A stretch of 9,223 nt of DNA, taken from positions 1 through 9,223 of the forward strand of contig CAAGIR010000183.1 of NCBI GenBank assembly GCA_900769975.1. Reading direction: 5' to 3'. Positions 1 through 7,006 of the stretch are shown piece by piece. Position 1 is the first letter of the stretch, and each line of letters begins with the position of its first letter. The translations under genes were made by a program, and so were the position numbers. A model generated the notes under the pieces. That model was not told where the DNA came from, ran no database searches, and saw only the letters and a program-made list of their open reading frames with translations. Origin of the DNA: Spirochaetia bacterium (GTDB lineage: Bacteria; Spirochaetota; Spirochaetia; Treponematales; Treponemataceae).

Positions 1-2
1 AA

Positions 3-125
3 AACTTTGACTGGTCAAAAACAGGATACGAGCTGGACACAACGCCTGGCCGCATTTTCTACTTTTACCACGACACAAAACGTTTTTGGAAATACGTTCG
101 CCCGGTAAGGAAGGTGGAGAGGTAG
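3..125 (+). CDS. C-terminal fragment of an unrecognised protein
   Basis: This is the last 40 codons of a gene that begins before the window, ending in TAG at 123-125. The frame was chosen because it gives a protein-like tail rich in aromatic and charged residues (…GRIFYFYHDTKRFWKYVRPV…). One alternative frame stops almost at once and the other gives a low-complexity Thr-rich peptide. The codon style resembles hsdM. I do not recognise the family. It does not look like the end of an HsdR subunit, so it gives no evidence for a restriction subunit just upstream. The product could equally be a small surface or hypothetical protein. Confidence 0.5.
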   Translation, partial: NFDWSKTGYELDTTPGRIFYFYHDTKRFWKYVRPVRKVER

Positions 126-172
126 GAGGTTTGGGAAAGACTGATTATAGTTGGGGTGATACTAAAACTAAT

Positions 173-240
173 GTCATTCTGAACTAGTTTCAGAATCCGT
201 GCCATATAGTAATAGACTCCTGAAACGAGTTCGGGGTGAG
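173..240. repeat. Imperfect inverted repeat, GTCATTCTGAAC-type element
   Basis: The left arm, 173-197 (GTCATTCTGAACTAGTTTCA…), matches the reverse complement of the right arm, 216-240 (…TGAAACGAGTTCGGGGTGAG), at 17 of 25 positions. Several of the mismatches would still pair as G-U in RNA. The spacer is 18 bases. From memory, this resembles a dispersed intergenic repeat of the form GTCATnCTGAACTTGTTTCAG found in many genomes, including treponemes. It could act as a transcript-end hairpin for the gene ending at 125 or be a relic of a miniature mobile element. No T-run follows, so a classic terminator is not supported. Confidence 0.6.
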
Positions 241-337
241 AGTTTTGAATTTGGATGGGCGGCGTATGCGTCTCTTCGCTCCGCTGGTTTGTTAATAACT
301 GGAAAGCAAATGCTTTGCGATAAACACGAAGGATGCC

Positions 338-364
338 TTGAAAAAGTTATAAAAAATGTATAAT
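338..364 (+). promoter_or_regulatory. Possible hsdM promoter
   Basis: TTGAAA at 338-343 and a perfect TATAAT at 359-364 are separated by 15 bases, shorter than the preferred 17. A second perfect TATAAT at 419-424 lies closer to the hsdM start but has no good -35 at the right distance. One of these probably starts the hsdM transcript. The sequence does not decide which. Confidence 0.35.
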
Positions 365-464
365 GCGGAGGCTCTGCCTTTATCTTGCCTTCATCTACAA
401 AAATGTCGGGTTGTGTAATATAATAGAAAAAAAAATCAAGCAAGTAAAATAAAGGAAACCACAC

Positions 465-1985
465 ATGGCAAAATCAAAATCGTCTAAATCATCATCTGCA
501 ACAATCGGCTTTGAACAGCAGATTTGGGATGCCGCCTGCGAACTTTGGGGACACATCCCAGCAGCCGACTACCGTAAAATCTTTACAGGACTCATTTTCC
601 TGCGCTACATATCAACAGCCTTCGAAAAAAAATATGCAGAACTTGTGCTAGAGGGTGACGACTTTGAAGACGATCCCGATGCCTACGAATCAGAAAACAT
701 CTTCTTTGTTCCCCATGAAGCCCGCTGGTCAGAAATTGCAAAAGCAGCGCACACACCAGAAATCGGAACAATTTTAGACAAAGCCATGAACGCCATAGAA
801 GCAGACAACCGCTCTCTCAAAGGCGTGCTCCCTAAAAACTATGCAAACCCTGAACTCGACAAGCGCGTTCTGGGAAACGTAGTAGACGTATTCACCAATA
901 TGGACATGAGCGACCTTGATGCAAGTAAAGACCTTCTCGGCCGCACCTACGAATACTGCATCGCGCAGTTTGCAAGCTACGAAGGCGTAAAAGGCGGCGA
1001 GTTCTACACACCGGCAAGCGTAGTAAAAACAATCGTCAGCATCTTAAAGCCAACAGAAGGAAAACGCGTTTACGACCCATGCTGCGGTTCAGGCGGAATG
1101 TTCGTGCAGTCCGTAAAGTTCATTCAAGAGCACGCGGGAAACAGAAGTAACATCTCAGTCTTCGGACAAGAAGCCAATGCCGACACCTGGAAAATGGCAA
1201 AAATGAACATGGCAATCCGCGGAATCGACGCAAACTTTGGCGACCATCCTGAAGACACTTTCTTCCACGACCTGCACGCAAACCAGAAGTTCGACTACAT
1301 CATGGCAAACCCGCCGTTCAACTTGAGCAACTGGGGACAGGACAAACTTCAGAACGACCCGCGCTGGCAATACGGACTCCCGCCTGCAGGAAATGCCAAC
1401 TACGCATGGATAGAACACATGATTTACCACCTGGCTCCAAACGGAAAAATCGGTCTTGTTCTTGCAAATGGCGCCCTTTCCACCCAGACCTCTGGCGAAG
1501 GAGAAATCCGCCGTAAGATAATAGAGGCAGATTTAATAGAAGGAATTGTCGCCATGCCAACCCAGCTTTTCTACAGCGTAACAATTCCCGTAACCCTCTG
1601 GTTCATCAGCCGCGGCAAAAAGCAACCTGGCAAAACCTTATTCATAGACGCACGCAACATGGGTCACATGGTAGACCGCAAGCACCGCGACTTTTCCGAA
1701 GAAGACATCACCCGCCTTGCCGACACCTTCACCGCATTCCAGAACGGAAAATTGCAGGACGAAAAAGGCTTCTGCGCCGTAGTAAAAACCGAAGATATCG
1801 CCAAACAAGACTACATCCTCACACCCGGCCGCTACGTTGGCATAGAAGAAAAAGAGGAGGACGACGAACCTTTTGCTGATAAGATGAACCGCCTGACCAC
1901 CGAACTTGGCGGAATGTTCGCAAAGAGCCACGAGCTCGAAGAAGAAATAAAGAAAAATCTTGCAGTGATTGGGTTTAAGATTTAG
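465..1985 (+). CDS. hsdM: Type I restriction-modification DNA methyltransferase subunit HsdM
   Basis: This subunit transfers a methyl group from S-adenosylmethionine to N6 of adenine, at sites chosen by HsdS. The 506-residue product is full length for the family. Residues 15-60 fit the HsdM N-terminal helical domain (FEQQIWDAACELWGH…). GGEFYTP is at 177-183. The cofactor-binding motif DPCCGSGGMF is at 204-213, and the catalytic NPPF motif is at 282-285 (in ANPPFNLSNW). The late TPGRYVG motif is at 453-459, and the C-terminus is a charged helix (461-499) suited to contact with HsdS. The ATG start is set by AAAGGAA at 451-457. The gene is GC-rich compared with its neighbours (55-58% in sampled lines) and uses many C-ending codons. 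No frame damage is seen. hsdS follows only after two other genes. Confidence 0.95.
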   Translation: MAKSKSSKSSSATIGFEQQIWDAACELWGHIPAADYRKIFTGLIFLRYISTAFEKKYAELVLEGDDFEDDPDAYESENIFFVPHEARWSEIAKAAHTPEIGTILDKAMNAIEADNRSLKGVLPKNYANPELDKRVLGNVVDVFTNMDMSDLDASKDLLGRTYEYCIAQFASYEGVKGGEFYTPASVVKTIVSILKPTEGKRVYDPCCGSGGMFVQSVKFIQEHAGNRSNISVFGQEANADTWKMAKMNMAIRGIDANFGDHPEDTFFHDLHANQKFDYIMANPPFNLSNWGQDKLQNDPRWQYGLPPAGNANYAWIEHMIYHLAPNGKIGLVLANGALSTQTSGEGEIRRKIIEADLIEGIVAMPTQLFYSVTIPVTLWFISRGKKQPGKTLFIDARNMGHMVDRKHRDFSEEDITRLADTFTAFQNGKLQDEKGFCAVVKTEDIAKQDYILTPGRYVGIEEKEEDDEPFADKMNRLTTELGGMFAKSHELEEEIKKNLAVIGFKI

Positions 1986-2092
1986 GGCGTGCCCCTCGCC
2001 TTGCTCGGGTCGGGCTTTGCGCACTTCCGCTTTCGCTCCATTCCCCGCAAGTGGGGAACGCCTTCGGCGGTGCTCCAATCCCTCACGCTTAA
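1986..2092. repeat. GC-rich intergenic element after hsdM
   Basis: This block of about 66% GC begins directly at the hsdM stop codon with GGGCGTGCCCCTCG and ends near 2092. It contains GGGC-GT-GCCC (1984-1993) and a perfect hairpin TTCCCC-gcaagt-GGGGAA (2041-2058). CGCC-TTC-GGCG (2059-2069) follows immediately. No T-run comes after it, so it is not a standard terminator. I remember similar blocks (…GGGCTTTGCGCACTTCCGC…) scattered between genes in treponemes and some Bacteroidota. It is therefore called a dispersed repeat, though only one copy lies in this window. A minus-strand frame reads through it but has no coding support. Confidence 0.5.
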
Positions 2093-2116
2093 AAACACTT
2101 GACCTTCGGCTATTTC

Positions 2117-2129
2117 GGAGTTATACTCC
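2117..2129 (+). promoter_or_regulatory. Small hairpin before the first ATPase gene
   Basis: GGAGT-TAT-ACTCC forms a perfect five-pair stem with a three-base loop. It lies 31 bases before the ATPase ATG and 21 bases before its AGGGGG ribosome site (2151-2156). It may be part of the preceding intergenic element or may tune expression of the downstream gene. No function can be read from sequence alone. Confidence 0.3.
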
Positions 2130-2160
2130 AAATTAGTCGGACTGCACAAAAGGGGGCTTT

Positions 2161-3378
2161 ATGTATATAAACCGTCACATTCTGCCATATTTGCACAGAA
2201 TGAAAAAACAGTTCAGAGTTCTCTTAATTACCGGTTCCCGTCAAGTCGGAAAATCTACTTTGCTAAAAGAAAAACTTCTCCCGGATTATGGATATGTTAC
2301 CCTAGATGATTTTACAGAACTTGGATTAGCGCAAAAAGATCCAGCTCTTTTTTTCAAAAATCATCCGCTTCCTGTTATTGTTGACGAAGTACAGCGAGCC
2401 CCAGACCTGTTTTTGCAAATAAAGCTTCTTGCAGACGGTACAAAAAATAAAGGACAAATAATTCTTACAGGGTCACAAAGCTACAGGCTCTTGAGTAAAG
2501 CGGCAGATTCTTTGGCAGGCCGTGTTTGCATCATCAATATGACATCTCTTTCGCTTAGAGAAAAATACGAAATTGATTTTAACACAGAATTCTTACCGAC
2601 ATCTGAATACATCGAATCTCGAAAACAAAAAATAAAGCCATATAAAAACTTATGGAATCATATATGGCGTGGAAGCATGCCGGAGCTGGCAGATGAGTCA
2701 ATCGAATGGGAACCATTTTACCGCTCGTACATAAGGACATATCTTGACCGCGACGTAGCAGATATAATAAGCCAGAAGAATCTTGTAAAGTTTCACAATT
2801 TTATGCAGTGCCTTGCAGCTCGGGTTGGAGAGCTTTTCAATGCAGATTCCATCGCCCGTGATGTTGGCGTTACAAGCAAAACAATTTCCGAATGGACAAG
2901 CATCCTTGAATCTTCCGGTGTAATCCGTCTTTTGCAGCCTTATGAAAAAAATGTATCCAACAGAGCCGTAAAAACTCCAAAAGTCTTCTTTATGGATACA
3001 GGCTTGGTCTGCTTTTTAGTAGGCTGGTCTTCTGCAAGTGTAGCAATGAACGGCGCAATGTCGGGCAGCCTTTTTGAAAACTTTGTTGTAAGCGAAGTAA
3101 TCAAATCATATTACAACGCCGGCCACGAAACCGAAAAAATCTATTTTTACCGCGACAAAGACAAAAAAGAAATAGATTTGATAATCGAAAAAGACAATAT
3201 CCTCTACCCAATCGAAATCAAAAAATCAGCCCGCCCGACAATAGACATGGCAAAGCATTTCTCTGTCCTGTCTAAAATCGCTGGAGTTTCTGTTGGTCAG
3301 GGCTGCATTATTTGCCAGTGCGATAATCCTCTGTATTTGAGCAATGAAGTTATTTCGCTGCCGGTTGAGTATGTGTGA
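2161..3378 (+). CDS. AAA ATPase with C-terminal DUF4143 (nuclease-like) domain
   Basis: This is a predicted cytoplasmic ATPase of the AAA_14/DUF4143 type, 405 residues and full length. The P-loop GSRQVGKST is at 25-33, the Walker B region VIVDEVQ at 72-78, and the sensor-like TGSQ at 103-106. A winged-helix-like part lies at about 213-258 (…SIARDVGVTSKTISEWTSIL…). The C-terminal domain has the order of a PD-(D/E)xK nuclease core: E306 in SLFENFVV, D339 in KKEIDLI, and E352-I-K354 in YPIEIKKS, so the likely catalytic residues are intact. The ATG is set by AGGGGG at 2151-2156. It sits between hsdM and hsdS, 175 bases after hsdM and 49 before the KilA-N gene, and is probably co-transcribed with the latter. 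The biological role of this family is not settled. The link to restriction here is by position only. Confidence 0.88.
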   Translation: MYINRHILPYLHRMKKQFRVLLITGSRQVGKSTLLKEKLLPDYGYVTLDDFTELGLAQKDPALFFKNHPLPVIVDEVQRAPDLFLQIKLLADGTKNKGQIILTGSQSYRLLSKAADSLAGRVCIINMTSLSLREKYEIDFNTEFLPTSEYIESRKQKIKPYKNLWNHIWRGSMPELADESIEWEPFYRSYIRTYLDRDVADIISQKNLVKFHNFMQCLAARVGELFNADSIARDVGVTSKTISEWTSILESSGVIRLLQPYEKNVSNRAVKTPKVFFMDTGLVCFLVGWSSASVAMNGAMSGSLFENFVVSEVIKSYYNAGHETEKIYFYRDKDKKEIDLIIEKDNILYPIEIKKSARPTIDMAKHFSVLSKIAGVSVGQGCIICQCDNPLYLSNEVISLPVEYV

Positions 3379-3427
3379 GGAGGGATGGGATGGAAGAGTG
3401 GAAAGAATGTAAACTAGGAGGACAAAA

Positions 3428-4267
3428 ATGAAAGCGATAAAAGAAACAATACATGCACAAGGAATCAAAATAGGAATATATACGACAGACTTCGAAAATG
3501 AGTATATTTCTCTTACAGATATTGCCAGATACAGAAGTACAGATCCTAGAATTACAATACATTCATGGCTCAGAGGTAGAGATATTGTAGAATTTTTGGG
3601 CCTCTGGGAAACTCTTCATAATCCAGATTTTAAACGTAACGAATTCGATACGTTTAAAAAAGACGCAGGAACAAATGCCTATACATTTTCAATAAAAGAA
3701 TGGAACGAAAATCTTTGCGGCAAAGGAATTATAACAAAATCAGGAAGATATGGAGGCGGTATTTTTGCTCATTCTGATATTGCGTTGGAATTTGCTTCAT
3801 GGCTTTCGCCGGAATTCAAGCTTTATATCATTAAAGACTACAAAAGATTAAAAACTGCCGAAAACAGCAGACTTTCCTTAAACTGGAATCTGAATAGAGA
3901 ACTTTCTAAATTAAATTATAGAATTCATACAGACGCTATAAAAGACAACTTGATTTTACCAGAACTTACAGCAGCCCAAAAATCTTTTGTTTATGCTGAT
4001 GAAGCTGACCTCTTGAATGTTGCATTGTTTGGTAAAACTGCAAAAGAGTGGCGGAGTGAAAATCATGGCAAAAAAGGTAATATTCGTGATTATGCTAGCA
4101 TAAGCCAGCTTTTGGTTCTTGCGAATCTTGAAAGCTACAATGCCATTTTAATCGAACAGGGGATGGAACAAGGAGCTCGCCTTGAACTTTTGCGACAGAC
4201 AGCAATCAAACAGCTGAAAACAATTGCAGGTCTTGAACTCCCGTTTGCAGAACTATCGCAAAAATAA
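3428..4267 (+). CDS. KilA-N domain-containing protein
   Basis: The 279-residue product has a KilA-N DNA-binding domain at about residues 15-141. Its hallmarks are YISLTDIARY (26-35), IHSWLRGRDIVEFLGLWE (44-61) and GGGIFAHSDIALEFASWLS (109-127), followed by FKLYIIKDYKRL. The remainder is mostly helical with no recognised catalytic motif. KilA-N domains are typical of phages and large DNA viruses and are also found as an accessory gene within Type I restriction loci. A DNA-binding or regulatory role is likely but unproven. A perfect AGGAGG at 3416-3421, six bases before the ATG, supports the start. The gene ends 11 bases before the preferred hsdS start, so the two are surely on one mRNA. Confidence 0.9.
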   Translation: MKAIKETIHAQGIKIGIYTTDFENEYISLTDIARYRSTDPRITIHSWLRGRDIVEFLGLWETLHNPDFKRNEFDTFKKDAGTNAYTFSIKEWNENLCGKGIITKSGRYGGGIFAHSDIALEFASWLSPEFKLYIIKDYKRLKTAENSRLSLNWNLNRELSKLNYRIHTDAIKDNLILPELTAAQKSFVYADEADLLNVALFGKTAKEWRSENHGKKGNIRDYASISQLLVLANLESYNAILIEQGMEQGARLELLRQTAIKQLKTIAGLELPFAELSQK

Positions 4268-4272
4268 GGGGG
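4266..4272 (+). promoter_or_regulatory. Ribosome binding site that decides the hsdS start
   Basis: AAGGGGG overlaps the KilA-N stop codon and directly abuts the ATG at 4273, leaving no spacer for that codon. The in-frame ATG at 4279 has a six-base spacer and is the better start. Confidence 0.6.
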
Positions 4273-4278
4273 ATGAAA

Positions 4279-5370
4279 ATGGAATATACATTTGACGAAC
4301 TTGCAACAATAAAGTATGGAAAAAACCAAAAACTCGTCGAATCTCCTGATGGGACAATTCCTATTTATGGCACAGGAGGTTTAATGGGTTATGCAACAAA
4401 AGCCCTTTATGACAAACCTTCAGTACTGATAGGAAGAAAAGGCACTATAGATAAAGTTAAATTTATTGATACACCTTTTTGGACAGTAGATACTTTATTT
4501 TATACAGAAATAAATGAAGCAATTGTTTTACCAAAATTCCTTTTTTATAAAATGTCCTTAATCAATTTTATGAATTATAATGAAGGAACAACCATTCCAA
4601 GTTTACGAACAGAAACACTGAACAGATTGGTTTTTGATATTCCCCCTCTCCCCACCCAGCAAAAAATCGCCGCCATCCTCTCATCCCTCGACGACAAAAT
4701 CGAACTGAACAACAAAATAAACACCAACCTCGAACAGCAAGCTGGGGCCCTCTTTAAAAACTGGTTTGTAGATAAATATGAAAAAGAAGGAACAATCGGT
4801 GATTATTGTGCAGTAAAATCTGGTTTCGCATTCAAAAGTGCATGGTGGCAAGAAGAAGGAATAAAAGTAATTCGAATTGGAGATATAGAACAGGGATGCT
4901 TAAATCTTGAAACTTGTGCTCACATTGCAAACGATAAAATCGAAATTGCTAAAGACTTTATAGTACAAGGCGGAGATTTAGTTATTGCCATGACAGGCGC
5001 CACAATAGGTAAATTCTCCATGATTCCAAAAACACAAGAACCAATCCTAGTAAATCAACGAGTTGGAAAATTCTTCTTAGGTAATAATCCAATAGAAAAA
5101 GTTCCATTCATATATTGCACTTTAAAACAAGAAGAAGTCATAACAGAGTTTATCAATCGTGGTCAGGGAAGTGCCCAATCAAATATCAGCACCGGAGATA
5201 TTCTATCTATTCCATGCTGGATACCAAATAAAAATGAAATTGATAATTTCAACAAAACAATTCAACCAATGTTTGAAACAATCATTTCAAATCAAGAAGA
5301 AAACCGTAAATTATCAGTTCTTCGTGATTCGCTTTTACCAAAGTTGATGAATGGGGAGATTGAGGTATAA
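4279..5370 (+). CDS. hsdS: Type I restriction-modification specificity subunit HsdS
   Basis: HsdS sets the DNA target of the HsdM methyltransferase through two target recognition domains, each reading half of a split site. Counting from 4279, the product is 363 residues, with the first recognition domain at about 1-120. A conserved helical spacer follows at 122-165 (PPLPTQQKIAAILSSLDDKI…LFKNWFVD). The second recognition domain is at about 170-312 (SGFAFKSAWW…, GGDLVIAMTGATIGK). A second conserved helix lies at 318-363, ending LRDSLLPKLMNGEIEV, the usual HsdS tail. An ATG at 4273 adds only two residues and has no room for the ribosome site. The central helix region is much more GC-rich than the recognition domains, which points to exchange of these domains. 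No inverted partial hsdS copies are present nearby. Confidence 0.93.
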   Translation: MEYTFDELATIKYGKNQKLVESPDGTIPIYGTGGLMGYATKALYDKPSVLIGRKGTIDKVKFIDTPFWTVDTLFYTEINEAIVLPKFLFYKMSLINFMNYNEGTTIPSLRTETLNRLVFDIPPLPTQQKIAAILSSLDDKIELNNKINTNLEQQAGALFKNWFVDKYEKEGTIGDYCAVKSGFAFKSAWWQEEGIKVIRIGDIEQGCLNLETCAHIANDKIEIAKDFIVQGGDLVIAMTGATIGKFSMIPKTQEPILVNQRVGKFFLGNNPIEKVPFIYCTLKQEEVITEFINRGQGSAQSNISTGDILSIPCWIPNKNEIDNFNKTIQPMFETIISNQEENRKLSVLRDSLLPKLMNGEIEV

Positions 5371-5384
5371 TTTCGAAAAATTTG

Positions 5385-5413
5385 TTGCTAATTGATTGAT
5401 TTTTTAGTATTTT
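5385..5413 (+). promoter_or_regulatory. Possible promoter for the AT-rich gene at 5445
   Basis: TTGCTA at 5385-5390 and TATTTT at 5408-5413 are 17 bases apart. A start near 5420 would give a short leader carrying the Shine-Dalgarno at 5431-5437. Both boxes are imperfect and the region is AT-rich, so chance matches are possible. Confidence 0.35.
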
Positions 5414-5430
5414 AAAGGCATTTACAATTT

Positions 5431-5437
5431 AAGGGAG
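5431..5437 (+). promoter_or_regulatory. Ribosome binding site pointing to a TTG start at 5445
   Basis: AAGGGAG lies seven bases before a TTG at 5445-5447, with an in-frame stop (TAA at 5442-5444) just before it. No other start codon fits this site. The GTG at 5530, used by the longer downstream frame, has no Shine-Dalgarno. Confidence 0.6.
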
Positions 5438-5444
5438 AAGTTAA

Positions 5445-6438
5445 TTGCAAAGTTTTGCTTTTTGGTATAAAAGTTTAGACTCAACTATAAAGGTTGAAGC
5501 CAAATTAAATTTTAATCTTTGGGCTAGTTGTGAATTTTTTAGCAGATAATGAAAATTATTTAGATATTGGAATCTTGACAAAAAACACAAAAAACATAAA
5601 ACAGCTTTTCTTATTTGTTCCATTTTCAGTTAAATCTTCAAATATAAATGATTTGGGATGTAAACTAAAAGAAAAGTTACCAAGTGCTTTATTTAATGAA
5701 AATTTATCGGTAAAATCTGTACAAAATAAACTGATTCCTTTAGAAAATGAAAAGAATCCTTCAAAAAATTTCTATGCATACACATTAAAAGATGAAATAA
5801 AGATAAATGATGGATTTGATAAAGCTATTTATGACAATGGTACTATATTAAGTATTAACCTTTTTGATGAGAAAACAAATAAGAGTTTATTTTCGAATTT
5901 GGAAAAAGAAAAGGATAATATTTATTTTCGTTTTAGAATAAAAAATGTTGATTTTAAGGAAATATTATGTTCATTTGAACCTACAACAAAAAACTTTCAA
6001 AATTATTTCTACACAACATATACAATTGATTTTCGTTTTAATAATAAAAGAAGCTTGGGAGATAATCTTCTTCAACAAATAAATCTTTATGATAGATTTG
6101 TAATAGAATCTGTTCATTTTCTTTTAATTACAAAGACATCTGTAAATTTATTGACAACAGAAGAGTGCTCTCCAAGAAAACTTGAAAAAGATATATGGAA
6201 TGATTATATTGACAATGAAAATACCGATAATTTGATTGCCTATCATTATAAAAAAACTTTTAAGAATAAGGATACCGGTGAAATTAATTATAATGATGAG
6301 GCGGTTGATTTTTTTATAAAATATGATGTAGGAAAGTCAATTTTTTGGAAATATTTTTGGTTAACAATATTAATTGGATCTGCAGGCTCGATTTTAGGTA
6401 ATGTTATTTGGAATCTTCCTTCTTGGATATGCAAATAA
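5445..6438 (+). CDS. Unknown protein with C-terminal membrane segment; split by a frameshift at a T6 run
   Basis: I do not recognise this family. A 34-codon frame from TTG 5445 (MQSFAFWYKSLDSTIKVEAK…) stops at 5547-5549. A second, open frame (GTG 5530 to 6438, 302 codons) overlaps it. At the T6 tract (5535-5540) the two join naturally as …NFNLWASCEF(F)LADNENYLDIGI… if one T is added or two are removed, giving a protein of about 330 residues. The body is beta-rich and highly polar (Asn, Lys, Asp). The last about 30 residues hold one hydrophobic segment (FWLTILIGSAGSILGNVIW), suggesting a tail anchor in the membrane with the bulk in the cytoplasm. Sampled lines are only 22-23% GC, the lowest in the window. 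If the frameshift is real, the gene is off or makes a shortened product; a sequence error is also possible. Its place just after hsdS suggests a defence-island passenger. Confidence 0.7.
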
Positions 6439-6505
6439 ATTCAATGCTTCCAATAAAATAATATATCTATTCATTTTTCCGGATCCGTGATAAACTATCT
6501 TGACA

Positions 6506-6511
6506 GGGAGG
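6506..6511 (+). promoter_or_regulatory. Ribosome binding site that decides the acetyltransferase start
   Basis: GGGAGG lies six bases before ATG 6518. A longer reading from TTG 6500 would place this site inside the coding region and is rejected. Confidence 0.7.
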
Positions 6512-6517
6512 ATAACT

Positions 6518-7006
6518 ATGATTTGTAATATTAAAAGAATCACTGCCGTTGATTCAAAAATAGACTCAATCTTTAGCGAACTCTCATTTTTGAGAACAGA
6601 ATACCCTGATTTTTATAGCTGGTTTTATGATAAAGTAGTTCCAGAACTTTCAAATGGCTCTCGTGAAGTTTTTATTGCACAAACCCCTTTAAGTTTTGGA
6701 AAGATAAATGGTGTTTTAGTTCTTAAAAATACTAACTCTGAAAAAAAAATCTGTACACTTTATGTTGATGAAAAAACTCGATTGAATGGTATTGGTCAGC
6801 GGTTTATAGATATTGCTTTCAATGAACTCGATACAGATAAACCATTGATAACAGTTTCTGATAATCGTATTTCGGATTTTTCTAGACTTCTAAAAAAGAA
6901 TAATTTTGAAATTGTAGATTCTTTATCAAATTATTATTCAGAAAATCATGTTGAATATACATTTAATGGACATTTATATCTTCCTGAGAATGTAAAATAT
7001 GCTTAA
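6518..7006 (+). CDS. GNAT family N-acetyltransferase
   Basis: This is a predicted cytoplasmic enzyme that moves an acetyl group from acetyl-CoA to an unknown substrate. From ATG 6518 the product is 162 residues, normal for the GNAT fold. The central strand GKINGVLVLKN (61-71) leads into motif A, CTLYVDEKTRLNGIGQRFID (79-98). The acetyl-CoA pyrophosphate loop R88-L-N-G91-I-G93 fits the family pattern R/Q-x-x-G-x-G/A. A conserved-looking late part (LLKKNNFEIVDSL, 124-136) follows. The N-terminal helix (FLRTEYPDFYSWFYDKV) is typical of a GNAT subgroup I recall next to ASCH-domain genes. It overlaps the next gene by eight bases, so the two are translationally coupled and probably act together, perhaps on RNA or another nucleotide-containing target. 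That last point is inference. Confidence 0.85.
   Translation: MICNIKRITAVDSKIDSIFSELSFLRTEYPDFYSWFYDKVVPELSNGSREVFIAQTPLSFGKINGVLVLKNTNSEKKICTLYVDEKTRLNGIGQRFIDIAFNELDTDKPLITVSDNRISDFSRLLKKNNFEIVDSLSNYYSENHVEYTFNGHLYLPENVKYA

Larger units (their letters stand above)
126..464. other. Gene-free leader upstream of hsdM
   Basis: This 339-base stretch has no credible gene on either strand. It contains an imperfect inverted repeat (173-240), then degraded-looking GC-richer sequence (about 254-290). A small hairpin follows, GCAAA-TGC-TTTGC at 306-318, and then AT-rich sequence with -10-like boxes (359-364 and 419-424). An AAAGGAA Shine-Dalgarno at 451-457 lies seven bases before the hsdM ATG. The minus-strand reading frame here runs across the repeat and has no ribosome site or recognisable domain. 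Confidence 0.6.

Noticed and set aside
124..178. AGGAGG at 124-129 followed by TTG at 131 as a small gene
   Set aside because: The spacing is only one base, the frame is short and it has no recognisable content.
174..464. Minus-strand 96-codon frame in the hsdM leader
   Set aside because: It crosses an inverted repeat, has low-complexity aromatic sequence and no ribosome site. The region is better read as a leader.
1155..2078. Minus-strand reading frames inside and just after hsdM
   Set aside because: They are opposite-strand shadows of a strong hsdM frame, or run through the GC-rich block, with no ribosome site or recognisable domain.
5159..5347. 62-codon plus-strand frame inside hsdS
   Set aside because: It is an alternate frame of a strongly supported gene and shows no domain or ribosome site.
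5530..5532. GTG as the true start of the unknown AT-rich gene
   Set aside because: There is no Shine-Dalgarno, and a preceding frame with a good ribosome site joins smoothly to it. It is kept only as an alternative.
5532..5545. Programmed -1 ribosomal frameshift at the T6 run
   Set aside because: Joining the two frames needs +1 or -2, and a -1 shift meets a TAG at once. DNA-level variation or error fits better.
6500..6529. TTGACA (6500-6505) with TGTAAT (6524-6529) as a promoter, and TTG 6500 as a start codon
   Set aside because: That promoter would start transcription inside the acetyltransferase gene. The TTG start would bury the GGGAGG ribosome site in coding sequence.
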